Part shown: piece by piece, positions 35,233 through 43,905 of the stretch
Position numbering within the stretch: position 1 is the first letter of the stretch
How the letters are laid out: the number at the start of each line of letters is the position of its first letter
Source of the DNA: Geobacter sp.
GTDB lineage: Bacteria > Desulfobacterota > Desulfuromonadia > Geobacterales > Geobacteraceae
Direction of reading: 5' to 3'
Length of the DNA stretch: 64,000 bases
Assembly: GCA_003499925.1 (NCBI GenBank)
Contig: DNRQ01000038.1
Span: forward strand, 54,989 to 118,988
Program-made: the position numbers and the translations under genes
Notes under the pieces: model-generated
Told to the model about the DNA's origin: nothing
Database searches by the model: none
Seen by the model: the letters and a program-made list of their open reading frames with translations, nothing else

Positions 35233-36339
35233 ATGCGGCGCCTCTCTTTCATGCCGAAGCGATGCTTTTTGGTCACCCTCGGCACGCTTCTCTGCCTCGC
35301 CAACCCGCTCCTCTGCCATGCGGAATGCTCCCTTACCTTCATTCCCATTGAAGAGTCCAAGTATCTGCTCAAGGGGGAGGGGTGCCAGGATATAGCCGAG
35401 CTTACCTTTGCCGTCGATTACGATACCGCATACCTTTTCGCTCCGGACGTGACCGTCATGGGGGGGAGGCTTATGGAGGAGGACCGGGGGGCATCCACTC
35501 CCCCCGGGAACCTTCGGCTCCACATCTCGAACGTCGATCACAGCGCCGTTTTCGAAGCCACCGTATTTTTCCAGAAAAGGGGGGAGTACCCTGCGGTCAT
35601 AAATTTCGTGACGGCAGAGCTAACCGACCGGTCAGGGGATGTGAGACCGTTGCCGGTGCAGATGGCGGCGCCGGTCAATACGCCGCAGGACGAGGAGGGT
35701 CCTGCCGCGGCGAAGCCGGCCGACGACCCGGCCTCCTCCCGGGACGCCGATGCCGAAATGTTGGCCCGCGAACTCGGCGGCGCGCAGGGAGAGGGCGCTC
35801 CGCCTGCGCCGGCACCGGCTCAGGCGGTGTTCGAGCGTTTCCGGGATTTCACCGGCAAGAAAAGTTTCGCCGCATTCAGAGAACTCTTTTCCGGCGTCGA
35901 CCCCTGCTGTCGTCAGACCCCTTCCGTAGTTGTCGCGGACGGCAGGCGGACCGCACGGATCGTCATCAGCGGTGTGGAAGTGGGCGACCGTGCCCCGCTT
36001 TTCAGCGTAAGCGGCGGAACGCTGGTTTCCGCGCAGCGCGGCAGGCACGATGAGGAGTGGATGGTGGTCGCGCAGCCCTACGAAAATTGGTGGGACGTGA
36101 GGGTGAGAGCTGTGTTTGCCAACTCGGTGGTCGATTTTCCCCTGACCGTAACGCCCGGCATCGAGATGCCGCGCCGCAATCTGGCGCTGATCAAGGACAA
36201 AGAGTTCATGCTCCGGCTGCAGGGCTTCCTTGCGGGAAAGCCCGGAAAAGGAAAACCGGTATACCCCGTCTGGTTCCGGGAATACCTGTTCACAGCCAAC
36301 TGTCTGGCCGCACAGGCAGAGCAGAAGAGGGTAAAGTAG
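35233..36339 (+). CDS. Secreted protein with cohesin-like N-terminal beta-sandwich, function unknown
   Basis: 368 residues. A signal peptide ends near LLCHAECS. Residues 25-145 (SKYLLKGEGCQDIAELTFAV, TAYLFAPDVTVMGG, NLRLHISN) look like a cohesin-like or carbohydrate-binding beta-sandwich; this is a weak resemblance. An acidic/Ala-Pro linker (about 150-215) leads to a second domain with paired cysteines in DPCCRQTP. I do not recognise the family. The ATG is preceded by AAGGAG; it stands directly behind the operon scar, whose promoter-like half could now drive it. A terminator follows its stop. Confidence 0.7.
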   Translation: MRRLSFMPKRCFLVTLGTLLCLANPLLCHAECSLTFIPIEESKYLLKGEGCQDIAELTFAVDYDTAYLFAPDVTVMGGRLMEEDRGASTPPGNLRLHISNVDHSAVFEATVFFQKRGEYPAVINFVTAELTDRSGDVRPLPVQMAAPVNTPQDEEGPAAAKPADDPASSRDADAEMLARELGGAQGEGAPPAPAPAQAVFERFRDFTGKKSFAAFRELFSGVDPCCRQTPSVVVADGRRTARIVISGVEVGDRAPLFSVSGGTLVSAQRGRHDEEWMVVAQPYENWWDVRVRAVFANSVVDFPLTVTPGIEMPRRNLALIKDKEFMLRLQGFLAGKPGKGKPVYPVWFREYLFTANCLAAQAEQKRVK

Positions 36340-36362
36340 GTCCTGATCTGATCAGGAACCTG

Positions 36363-36405
36363 AAAGCCCGAATCGAGAGCTTGTTGCTCTTCATTCGGGC
36401 TTTTT
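36363..36405 (+). terminator. Rho-independent terminator after the secreted protein gene
   Basis: AAAGCCCGAAT (36363-36373) and ATTCGGGCTTT (36393-36403) form a perfect 11-bp stem with a T5 tail. The unit TCAGGAACCTGAAAGCCCGA before and in the stem recurs at 40.15 kb. Confidence 0.88.
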
Positions 36406-36680
36406 CTTGTCTGCAGGCGGGTAAACACGCGAGGGAAGGGGGTGCAGAAGGGGGGTTGAGGCTGAACCGGATTGAAGATTTTGCTGAACGAAGCCACCCT
36501 CACCATGAGGCGGGCAAAGTTTTACACATCCCTCATAAGGATGAAACAAAGACCGGTTATCATGGCCCGTCCCGATTGCGGAGCCTCACGGCCGCGTGGA
36601 CACCCGCAAGCGGTATCCCTTCAAGCCTGCTCCGGCAGATCTGGACGGGCCGATTGGCAGGGAAAGGAAGCGCTCTACCG
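36406..36680. other. Leader region of the radical SAM peptide cassette
   Basis: 275 bases without a supportable gene, although the frame of the next gene happens to be open through it. GTTTTACACATCC and GGATGAAAC (about 36525-36555) can form a bulged stem. A ribosome-binding GGAAAGGAAG ends the region. No named riboswitch could be matched. Confidence 0.4.
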
Positions 36681-37976
36681 ATGGACAAATCAAGCTTGGA
36701 TACGCCGAGGTCTTGCACCCGCTGTTGCAGGGGAAGCGCGACTATCCGGCTCTCATGCCACAAAAAAGACGGCGCTCCCGAGACCGGTGCCAGCCCGGCG
36801 CTGCCGAAATTCGGGGCATTTTCCCTCCTTTTCCTGGCCCTCCTGGCGGCGTTGCTATTGTTCCCCCCGGCCGGCCTTGCCGCGGGGGAGGACCCGGTGG
36901 CGTACGGGTTGAAGAAGAAGGCCCAGGAGGCGTTCCTCGCGGGACGCTATGCCGAGGCGCTGGCCGACAACCTGGAAATCGCCGAGAAGCATCCGGACTC
37001 CGATGCGCGCCGTTACGCCGTGCAGATGCTGGGCACCCTGTACGAAAACAACCTGATCAGCGTGGGCAAGGCCATAAAATGGCACCGCGAGTTCCTTGAG
37101 AGCTACGCCGACCCTCAGCAGGCCCCCTTCTACAAGGAGAAGCTGGCGGCTCTCGAAAAGCTGCAGCACCAGGAGCAGGCCTTCGCCGCCTACCAGACCA
37201 TCAGATTCGCCGACAAGGGGGACCAGATCCTGGTTGAGCAGTTCGAGGCCCTGCTGGCCAGGCATCCTGATTTCCTGATGAAGGCCGAGGTGCAGCGGGA
37301 GCTGGGCTACGCCTACGCCCGTCTCGACAAGCGCAGCGAAAGCTATCAGGCCTTCCGGAACCTTTCCGGCAGCGCGGGCGCGCGGTTCTCCGCAGACGAC
37401 CGTATCGCCTACCAGAAGGCCGGCCGCCACTGGCAGGTCACCAAGGTATGGGGGGGCATCGCCTGGAGCGTGGTCGCGGCGCTCTGGATCGCCGTCCTCA
37501 TGATGAAGCCGTGGCAGAGATTGACCCGAGCGTCCATCAGGGCCTTCCTGATCTGGGCCTTGCTCTGGCTTATTCTGGCCGGCGCCAGAATCCCCTCCTT
37601 CTACGCCATCAACAGCACCGGGGACGAATTCCTCTTCCCCGCAGCCGCGGTCTACATCGCGGCGGCCGTCAACCTGCCGGTACTGCTCTGGCTTATGCTT
37701 CTCACCAGGGGGAAGTTCTGGCAGACCCGGCCCGGGGCGCTGCGCTGGTTCAGCCCGCTGCTCACCCTGCTGATGACCACGGCGGTCTGCTATCTGTTCC
37801 TGATCCACCAGCCCGACGGCGCCAAGATCATGGACGCTTTTACCGCCAAGTACCGGCACTGGGCCGGAGAATGGCAAAGCAGGGAGGGGGGCGAAACGCC
37901 GCCGGCAGGCGAGAATCCGGTTCTACTGCCGGAGCACCGGGAGCCGGGAGACCGGCAAGGAAGGCGAGGGGAATGA
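36681..37976 (+). CDS. TPR and multi-helix membrane protein, first gene of the peptide cassette
   Basis: 431 residues, family not recognised. A hydrophobic segment (FSLLFLALLAALLLFPPAGL, about residues 48-67) acts as signal or anchor. Then come tetratricopeptide-like helices (AQEAFLAGRYAEALADNLEIAEKHP; KAIKWHREFLE) to about residue 250. At least four membrane helices follow: AWSVVAALWIAVLMM, FLIWALLWLILAGA, FLFPAAAVYIAAAVNLPV and LLTLLMTTAVCYLFLI. The start is the ATG at 36681 with GGAAAGGAAG ten bases upstream; the N-terminal ~45 residues are Cys/Arg-rich and the true start could be later. Its stop overlaps the small peptide gene (ATGA). It may escort, anchor or export the modified peptide. 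Confidence 0.65.
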   Translation: MDKSSLDTPRSCTRCCRGSATIRLSCHKKDGAPETGASPALPKFGAFSLLFLALLAALLLFPPAGLAAGEDPVAYGLKKKAQEAFLAGRYAEALADNLEIAEKHPDSDARRYAVQMLGTLYENNLISVGKAIKWHREFLESYADPQQAPFYKEKLAALEKLQHQEQAFAAYQTIRFADKGDQILVEQFEALLARHPDFLMKAEVQRELGYAYARLDKRSESYQAFRNLSGSAGARFSADDRIAYQKAGRHWQVTKVWGGIAWSVVAALWIAVLMMKPWQRLTRASIRAFLIWALLWLILAGARIPSFYAINSTGDEFLFPAAAVYIAAAVNLPVLLWLMLLTRGKFWQTRPGALRWFSPLLTLLMTTAVCYLFLIHQPDGAKIMDAFTAKYRHWAGEWQSREGGETPPAGENPVLLPEHREPGDRQGRRGE

Positions 37977-38188
37977 AAGGAAGGATACTGAAGATCAAAA
38001 CCGGCTACAACCCGAACTCCAGCTCCGTCGGCGTCGATATCGTCGTCTTCTTCAGCGCCGGAGCGGCCGTCACCATACTTTTCAACACGGTTGCCGCCAT
38101 CGTCTGCGCCGCGCAGGCCCGCGGTGACGGGCACCCGGAGGAGCCGCGGCAGGAAGGCGCTCCCGGCAGCCGGGAGGAGCAGGGATGA
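37973..38188 (+). CDS. 71-residue candidate radical-SAM-modified peptide precursor
   Basis: The peptide starts MKGRILKIKTGYNPNSSSVG, a basic segment followed by a YNPNSSS motif. A hydrophobic stretch comes next (VDIVVFFSAGAAVTILF, then NTVAAIVCAA, about residues 21-47). It ends in a polar tail rich in Gly, Glu and Arg. It overlaps the upstream stop by ATGA and its own stop overlaps the radical SAM start by ATGA, so all three are translationally coupled, as is usual for a RiPP precursor and its enzyme. The likely modification site is the Tyr-Asn-Pro-Asn-Ser region or the Ser run, but this is a guess. I know of no name for it. It could instead be a small membrane subunit. Confidence 0.72.
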   Translation: MKGRILKIKTGYNPNSSSVGVDIVVFFSAGAAVTILFNTVAAIVCAAQARGDGHPEEPRQEGAPGSREEQG

Positions 38189-39342
38189 GCGTCATGAGAC
38201 ACCGCATGGAACCGTTCGGAGGCATCCTCGCCCTGGAGCACCCCCCGATGCTGGTGCACGTGGACCGGGACTTCATGCTGGGGCTGGGTCACGGGCCAAG
38301 CCCGCTCTGGGAAGAGCCGGAAACCTCCCTGCTCACCGCCCCCCTGGAGGTCCATTTCTCGGTGACTAACGCCTGTTCCCAGCAATGCCGGCACTGCTAC
38401 ATGGACTCGGGAGAAAGGGACGCGGGTGAACTCTCGGCCGAGGCCTTCCGCAGGGCGGTCGACCTTCTGGCCGGGATGGGGGTGTTCCACATGGCGCTTG
38501 GTGGCGGGGAGGCGCTGGAGCGCCCCGACTTCTTCGAACTGGCCCGCTATGTCCGCGCCAGCGGCATGGTCCCCAACCTGACCACCAACGGCCTCAAGAT
38601 GACCAGGGAGACCGCCGCAAAATGCCGCATCTTCGGCCAGGTCAACGTCAGCATCGACGGGCTGGACGCCTTCCAGGGAGCCGGCCGGGATCCCGAGGCG
38701 CTGGCGCAGGGGGTGCGGGGGGTGGATCTGCTGCTTGAGGCGGGGGTGAAGGTCGGCCTGAACTGCGTCGTGGCCAGGCAGAGCTTCGAGCGGCTCCCCG
38801 CCGTGTTCCGTTTCGCCGGCGAGCGCGGCCTGACCGATCTGGAGCTGTTGCGGCTCAAGCCCTCGGGAAGGGCGAAACAGGAGTATTTCCAGAGGCGGCT
38901 GACCAAGGCGCAGAACCGGGAGTTCTATCCGGTGGTCCGGGACCTCTCCCTGGAGTACCGGGTCCCGGCCAAGATCGACTGCTCGTTCGTCCCGATGTTC
39001 TGCTGGCACCGGCCGGACCGGGCCCTGATGGAGCAGTTCTCGGTCTACGGCTGCGAGGCCGGCAACGTGCTTCTGGGGGTCCGCTCCGACGGCCGGTTCG
39101 CCGGCTGCTCGTTTCTGGAGGGGGAGGAGAGCGTCTTCGAGCTCCCCCGGCTCTGGAACAGCTCGCCGCACCTGGCGCGTCTGCGCAGCTGGACCGACCG
39201 GGCGCCGGAGCCCTGCCGGTCCTGCAGCTACCTCGATATCTGCAAGGGGGGGTGCCGCGCCGTGGCCCAGTTCGTCGCCGGCGATCTGTACGCTCCGGAT
39301 CCGGAGTGCCCCTTCGCTGTCGAGGCGCAGTTGAAAAGCTAG
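38185..39342 (+). CDS. Radical SAM/SPASM peptide-modifying enzyme
   Basis: 385 residues. An N-terminal region of ~60 residues (PFGGILALEHPPMLVHVDRD) could hold the precursor-recognition part. The cluster motif CSQQCRHCYMD (CxxxCxxC, near residues 66-73) binds the SAM-cleaving 4Fe-4S cluster. LGGGEALERPDFFELA is the GGE motif in variant form. The C-terminal SPASM domain has YGCEAGN, FAGCSFLEG and CRSCSYLDICKGGCRAVA for auxiliary clusters. Such enzymes make carbon-carbon, thioether or related links in peptides. The ATGA overlap with the 71-residue gene names that peptide as the probable substrate. Start choice has Met residues at 1, 4 and 8; the first is favoured by the overlap. Confidence 0.85.
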   Translation: MSVMRHRMEPFGGILALEHPPMLVHVDRDFMLGLGHGPSPLWEEPETSLLTAPLEVHFSVTNACSQQCRHCYMDSGERDAGELSAEAFRRAVDLLAGMGVFHMALGGGEALERPDFFELARYVRASGMVPNLTTNGLKMTRETAAKCRIFGQVNVSIDGLDAFQGAGRDPEALAQGVRGVDLLLEAGVKVGLNCVVARQSFERLPAVFRFAGERGLTDLELLRLKPSGRAKQEYFQRRLTKAQNREFYPVVRDLSLEYRVPAKIDCSFVPMFCWHRPDRALMEQFSVYGCEAGNVLLGVRSDGRFAGCSFLEGEESVFELPRLWNSSPHLARLRSWTDRAPEPCRSCSYLDICKGGCRAVAQFVAGDLYAPDPECPFAVEAQLKS

Positions 39343-39404
39343 CTTGAACGGGCGTTGCCACGCTTAAGAATTCATGAACCGGCGGTAAGGGAGGATTGAC
39401 AAAC

Positions 39405-40007
39405 ATGATCGGACAATTGATGACCGTGCTGCTTTGCACCACCACCTATGCCGTCATGCGTTATGCCGCGTTCGGTGGAGTTTCTCTGGTTCATCTCCCC
39501 GGCTACCTGATGAACAAATCGATAGCCATGGCGGCGGTGGTGTCGCTGCTCATGGCAGCGCTGAGCATGGCTTCTGCCCAGCGTGACAGGCACCGTTTCT
39601 GGAGCAGGGCCTGCTCGCATCTGATATCCCTGCATGTCCTCCTGTCGCTGGTCATCCTCTCCAAGGGGTATTTCGCCAGGTGGTTCGAGGGGGACATGAT
39701 GAATCTGACCGGAGAAGGGATGCTGCTCATGGGGGTGCTGGCGGTCTACTGCTTCTGGCAACTGGCAGCAGGCGAGTTCGAGCACGCTGCACAGCGGCGG
39801 CTGACCCTGCTCGCCGGCACCCTGGTGGCGGCCCATCTCTGCATCATGGGTTCCGGCGGTTGGCTGCAGGTAGACAGGTGGCATGGCGGATTGCCGCCCA
39901 TCACCCTGCTCAGCTTTGTTCTGGTTGTCTTCAGCCTGTTTTCGCTGCTGCGGGTGAAGGCGCGGTCAGCGGCACCTGAAACCGGCCTGCCCCGCACCCC
40001 CTCCTGA
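39405..40007 (+). CDS. Small polytopic membrane protein, last gene of the peptide cassette
   Basis: 200 residues with five or six hydrophobic helices (GQLMTVLLCTTTYAVMRY, SIAMAAVVSLLMAALSMA, LISLHVLLSLVILSKGYF, GMLLMGVLAVYCFWQLAA, LTLLAGTLVAAHLCIMG, ITLLSFVLVVFSLFSLL). No enzyme motif is visible. The ATG follows GGGAGG at a good distance; a TTG nine bases upstream is too close to it. It follows the radical SAM gene by 62 bases in the same direction, so it probably belongs to the cassette, perhaps as transporter or immunity-like component. Confidence 0.7.
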   Translation: MIGQLMTVLLCTTTYAVMRYAAFGGVSLVHLPGYLMNKSIAMAAVVSLLMAALSMASAQRDRHRFWSRACSHLISLHVLLSLVILSKGYFARWFEGDMMNLTGEGMLLMGVLAVYCFWQLAAGEFEHAAQRRLTLLAGTLVAAHLCIMGSGGWLQVDRWHGGLPPITLLSFVLVVFSLFSLLRVKARSAAPETGLPRTPS

Positions 40008-40161
40008 AAAACGGAAGGGCCGGGCGGCTGCAGGGGCCAATAATCATGCGCCCGTGCCGACAGGCAGGCTGCGACTTTGATGACAAGCGCCGATCGGAGA
40101 AATCGGCGTCCATACAGTTGGGTACTTTGCAGTCCTGATTTGCTTCTCCTTCAGGAACCTG

Positions 40162-40206
40162 AAAGCCCGAATCGCGAGTTTACCACGCTTGGTTCGGGCT
40201 TTTTTG
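40162..40206 (+). terminator. Rho-independent terminator after the peptide cassette
   Basis: AAAGCCCGAA (40162-40171) and TTCGGGCTTT (40193-40202) with T6 following. It shares the leading CAGGAACCTG with the terminator at 36.36 kb. The rest of the gap 40008-40325 holds a small CGCCGAT...ATCGGCG hairpin near 40089-40108 and an AACGGAGGAAG ribosome-binding site; no gene. Confidence 0.85.
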
Positions 40207-40325
40207 TGCTTAATCCGGCGGGGATATCACCAGGGAAAGGAGGATCAGGAAGGAATTTCAGAGGGCGTTTTACTGGCTGAAACGGAGTGCAATTGAATCC
40301 CAAATCCAAACGGAGGAAGTAAAAG

Positions 40326-42266
40326 ATGAAGTCAGCATTCAGAAGTACCATGGTCGCACTGGTCCTTGTACTGTGCGCCACGGCGGCCTTCGCCGGCATA
40401 AGGAAGGCGCCGTACCTGATGTTCGAGGGTTCCAACACCTCCATGTCGGTGCTCTGGCAGACCACCGGGACCGAGTCCAACACGCTGCGCTGGGGTACCG
40501 ACACCAGCTACACCCTGGGACAGGCGACGGTCGGGGTCTACGGCAGCGATTTCCAGCACAAGTACACCATCGCCGGGCTGCAGCCCGACACCAAGTATTA
40601 CTACGAGGTGGCCGGCTACGGCACCGGCTCCTTCCGCACCGCGCCGGCGTCCAGCGCAACCTCGCTGAAATTCCTCGCCTACGGCGACAGCCGCAGCTAC
40701 CCGGCAAGCCACGAGACGGTGGCATCCAGGATGCGCTCCAAGTACGTCGCCGACCCCGCCTACCAGACCCTCGTGCTGCACGACGGCGACTTCGTCGGCT
40801 CCGACACCGAGGCCGACTGGACCGCCCATTACTTCGTCTCCGGGGCCAGCTATCCGCAGATGCGCGCATTACAGGCCGAGGTTCCGATGATCGGGGCCAG
40901 GGGGAACCACGAGGGGACCGGCGCGGTGTACAAGAAGTACTTCCCCTATCCCTACGCCGCCAACTACTACTGGTCCTTCGACTACGGCCCGGTCCACTTC
41001 ACCGTGATCGACAACTACGCCACCTTTACCGCCGGCTCGGCCCAGTACAACTGGCTGGTGAACGACCTCTCCTCCACCACCAAACCGTGGAAGGTCATCC
41101 TTGAGCACGAGCCCGGGTGGGGCGCCGGCACCCACGGCAACAACACCAGCATCCAGAGCGCCCTGCATCCCCTCTTCAAGCAGTACGGGGTCGACCTGAT
41201 CCTCAACGGCCACAACCACAACTATGCCCGCGCGCTGGTCGAGGGTAAGAACTACATCACCACCGGCGGCGGCGGAGCCTCCCTCTACACCCCCAGTCTC
41301 ACCTACCCCAACGTCGTGAAAGTGGACCAGTCGTATCACCACACCGAGATCGACATCCAGGACAGCACCCTCACCATGGCCGCCCGGCGGGCCGACGGCA
41401 CGGTGATCGAGACCATCACCGTCAATCACGGCACCGGCAACCAGCCTCCGGTGGCCAACGCCGGAGTCGACCAGAGCGTGACCGATTCCGACGGCAACGG
41501 CTCCCAGAGCGTCACCCTGAACGGCTCCGCGAGCTCCGACCCGGACGGCACCATCTCCTCCTACGTCTGGAAAGAGGGGACCACCCAGATCGCCACCGGC
41601 GCCACTCCGGCCGTGACCCTCGCCGTCGGCAGCCACACCATCACCCTGACCGTGACCGACAATGCCGGCGCGACCGCCACCGATACCATGGTCGCCACCG
41701 TGAACGCGGCCGGCGGCGGCACCCCCGTCACCGTGACCTCGGCGGTGAGCACCGGCAACGACGACGTGGAACAGCGCCAGACCGGCGGCACCATGTACAA
41801 CAACAGCTCCGACATCGAGCTGGTCTACGACACCACCACCACCGGCAACCAGTACGTCGGGCTGCGCTTCACCGGCGTCAACGTCCCCAAGGGGAAGACC
41901 ATCACCAACGCCTACATCCAGTTCACCGTTGACGAGGTCACTACCGCCGCCACCAGCCTGACCGTCAAGGGACAGGCCGCCGACAATGCGGCCACCTTCA
42001 CCACGGCGACCTACAACGTCTCCAGCCGCGCCACCACCGCCGCTTCCGTCGCCTGGTCTCCGGCCTCCTGGAGCACCGTGGACGCCGCGGGGACGGCCCA
42101 GAGGACCCCGGAGCTGAAGGGGATCGTGCAGGAGATCGTGAACCGCACCGGCTGGGCGCAGAACAACGCCATGGCCTTCGTCATCACCGGCACCGGCAAG
42201 CGGACCGCCAGGGCGTACGAGGCGGCCGCCGCCAAGGCGGCGAAACTGGTCATCACCTATCAGTAA
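40326..42266 (+). CDS. Secreted purple-acid-phosphatase-like metallophosphoesterase with PKD domain
   Basis: 646 residues. A signal peptide ends near TAAFAGIRK. Residues 22-105 form a fibronectin-III-like domain (KYTIAGLQPDTKYYYEVAG). Residues 112-360 hold the phosphatase motifs FLAYGDSRSY, HDGDFVG, GARGNHEG, ILEHEPGW and NGHNHNYAR, as in purple acid phosphatases. Next is a PKD domain (PPVANAGVDQS, GSASSDPDGTISSYVW), then a DNRLRE-like beta domain. The protein probably releases phosphate from organic esters outside the cell. It stands alone between two terminators. Confidence 0.85.
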   Translation: MKSAFRSTMVALVLVLCATAAFAGIRKAPYLMFEGSNTSMSVLWQTTGTESNTLRWGTDTSYTLGQATVGVYGSDFQHKYTIAGLQPDTKYYYEVAGYGTGSFRTAPASSATSLKFLAYGDSRSYPASHETVASRMRSKYVADPAYQTLVLHDGDFVGSDTEADWTAHYFVSGASYPQMRALQAEVPMIGARGNHEGTGAVYKKYFPYPYAANYYWSFDYGPVHFTVIDNYATFTAGSAQYNWLVNDLSSTTKPWKVILEHEPGWGAGTHGNNTSIQSALHPLFKQYGVDLILNGHNHNYARALVEGKNYITTGGGGASLYTPSLTYPNVVKVDQSYHHTEIDIQDSTLTMAARRADGTVIETITVNHGTGNQPPVANAGVDQSVTDSDGNGSQSVTLNGSASSDPDGTISSYVWKEGTTQIATGATPAVTLAVGSHTITLTVTDNAGATATDTMVATVNAAGGGTPVTVTSAVSTGNDDVEQRQTGGTMYNNSSDIELVYDTTTTGNQYVGLRFTGVNVPKGKTITNAYIQFTVDEVTTAATSLTVKGQAADNAATFTTATYNVSSRATTAASVAWSPASWSTVDAAGTAQRTPELKGIVQEIVNRTGWAQNNAMAFVITGTGKRTARAYEAAAAKAAKLVITYQ

Positions 42267-42296
42267 ATGCCGGACGTGATCCGAGCATCATAAACG

Positions 42297-42335
42297 GCGG
42301 TCGCAGGGTGTGGCAGTCACCCCTGCGGCCGCTTT
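42297..42335 (+). terminator. Terminator after the purple-acid-phosphatase gene
   Basis: GCGGTCGCAGGG (42297-42308) and CCCTGCGGCCGC (42321-42332), 12 pairs with one G-U, then TTT. A preceding GATCCGAGCATCATAA block recurs, with its hairpin, after the next gene. Confidence 0.65.
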
Positions 42336-42355
42336 ACCAATTCAGAGGTGTTACC

Positions 42356-43810
42356 ATGCCTGCGCGCCCGTTCGGAAAAGTACTGATAAGCCTGATGACG
42401 GCACTCCTGCTGTTTCTCGCCCTTCCTCTGCATGCCCACGAGGCGACCCTGGGGGGATCCAAGTGGTGTTTCGGGAAAAACCGCATCCAGGCCGCCATAG
42501 AGCTTGGTGCCTCGCTTTTCCCGGAGATAAGGGGGGTGAGAGAGGGAGGGTATGACTTAAACGCCCTTTCCGACGACCAGCTGAAGAAACTGACGGCGGA
42601 AGTGATCGAGCCTTATATCGCCAAAAAGCTCTCGATCTCGGTCAACGGCAAGCTTCATCCGGTAAAGGTGACCAGGGTAGTCCTGGAAGGGAGTTTGTGG
42701 AGAATCTGGCTGTTGGTGGACGACATCGGCCTCAGCAAGGGTGAGAACCTGGTAAAAATCGACTACCGGTTACTGTTCGACGAGACCAACGATGCGCACC
42801 TGAATATCGCCTATATGTACGAATCCGATGCCGCCGCCGATGCGCTGCAGCAGGTCATCGATTACAGCCATCCCGTGGCGCAGCACTCTTTCGAGACCAA
42901 CTCCCGCATTTGGCAACTGTCCCTGAAAGGGAGAGAGAATGTGCCGCTTGCGGCGTCTGATCAGGCAGGAACCTCGGATGCGAGCGGCGTTGAGCAGGGA
43001 AAGGCGCCGAGCGGCGCTGCCGCGCTAAAAGGCAGGAGTGCAACCAGGTTGGGTGGCAAAAATGCGATGGTTCCGTTGCCGGTCGGCGGCCCGGAAAGCG
43101 TGGCCCCGTCCGGGAGCTCGGCAGCCGACCTGCCCGAGGTAACCCCGAGCGGGCAAACCCCGGATCATGGCAGTGCCGCAGGCGACTCTCGGGTTGCTGA
43201 CCAAGCGAATGGCCTTGCTCCGAACAACGCTCCGAAGAACTCTTTATGGTCCGGTGCAAGCGAATTCATACTGCTTGGCATGAAGCACATCCTGATCGGA
43301 TACGACCACATGGCATTCCTGCTTGCCTTGATCGTGATCGGACTCTCCGTCAGGGAGGTTCTCAAGATAATCACGGCCTTTACCATGGCGCACAGCATCA
43401 CCCTGCTTCTGGCGGCGCTGGAGATCGTCAGGCTGAATTCGAGAGTGGTCGAAGCCGTGATAGCGCTTTCCATCTGCTACGTCGCCCTGGAAAACCTGCT
43501 CAAGAAGGAAGTCAATTATCGCTGGCTGGTGACTTTCGGGTTCGGATTGATACACGGCTTCGGTTTTGCCGGCGTCCTCCAGGACTTCATCGTGGGCAAA
43601 TCGAATCTGGTCCTCTCGGTACTTTCCTTCAACATCGGCGTGGAAATCGGCCAGCTGCTGATCTTCCTGGTATTGCTCCCCGTCCTGCAACTGCTTAAGA
43701 ACAGGATGCAATTCAGGAGGGTGACCGTAACTGTCTCCGCGGCCATCCTCGTTCTGGGGTTGACCTGGCTTGTCGAGCGGCTGTTCAACCTGGAGCTGCT
43801 GTCGTTTTAG
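42356..43810 (+). CDS. HupE/UreJ-like membrane protein
   Basis: 484 residues. After a signal peptide (LMTALLLFLALPLHAHEA) comes a ~180-residue extracytoplasmic domain, a Ser/Pro/Gly-rich linker (about residues 205-300), then a seven-helix HupE/UreJ_2-type domain. Signature segments are LLGMKHILIGYDHMAFLLAL, FTMAHSITLLLAAL and FGFGLIHGFGFAGVL, with conserved His and Asp in the helices suggesting metal transport (nickel or cobalt in some relatives). Metal identity is not established. The ATG at 42356 is chosen since it begins the signal peptide; the 48-base upstream extension overlaps the terminator stem. Confidence 0.8.
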   Translation: MPARPFGKVLISLMTALLLFLALPLHAHEATLGGSKWCFGKNRIQAAIELGASLFPEIRGVREGGYDLNALSDDQLKKLTAEVIEPYIAKKLSISVNGKLHPVKVTRVVLEGSLWRIWLLVDDIGLSKGENLVKIDYRLLFDETNDAHLNIAYMYESDAAADALQQVIDYSHPVAQHSFETNSRIWQLSLKGRENVPLAASDQAGTSDASGVEQGKAPSGAAALKGRSATRLGGKNAMVPLPVGGPESVAPSGSSAADLPEVTPSGQTPDHGSAAGDSRVADQANGLAPNNAPKNSLWSGASEFILLGMKHILIGYDHMAFLLALIVIGLSVREVLKIITAFTMAHSITLLLAALEIVRLNSRVVEAVIALSICYVALENLLKKEVNYRWLVTFGFGLIHGFGFAGVLQDFIVGKSNLVLSVLSFNIGVEIGQLLIFLVLLPVLQLLKNRMQFRRVTVTVSAAILVLGLTWLVERLFNLELLSF

Positions 43811-43846
43811 TTCAGAACCAGGATGTGATCGGAGCATCATAACGGA

Positions 43847-43886
43847 GCGGTTGCAGGTGGTGGCTGCAATGCCCTGCGGCCGCTTT
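43847..43886 (+). terminator. Terminator after the HupE-like gene
   Basis: GCGGTTGCAGG (43847-43857) pairs with CCTGCGGCCGC (43873-43883) with two G-U pairs, then TTT. Preceded by GATCGGAGCATCATAA, the near twin of the block at 42.28 kb. Confidence 0.6.
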
Positions 43887-43905
43887 ACTTCATCAAAATG
43901 AGCGC

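Noticed and set aside
36520..36580. GGGCAAA...CAAAGACCGG resembling a cyclic-di-GMP (GEMM) riboswitch
   Set aside because: The required ACGCAAAGCC half and proper second stem are missing; similarity is limited to two short words.
36057..36680. Upstream extension of the TPR/membrane gene to ~639 codons
   Set aside because: It would overlap the end of the preceding gene and read through its perfect terminator; composition is shadow-like.
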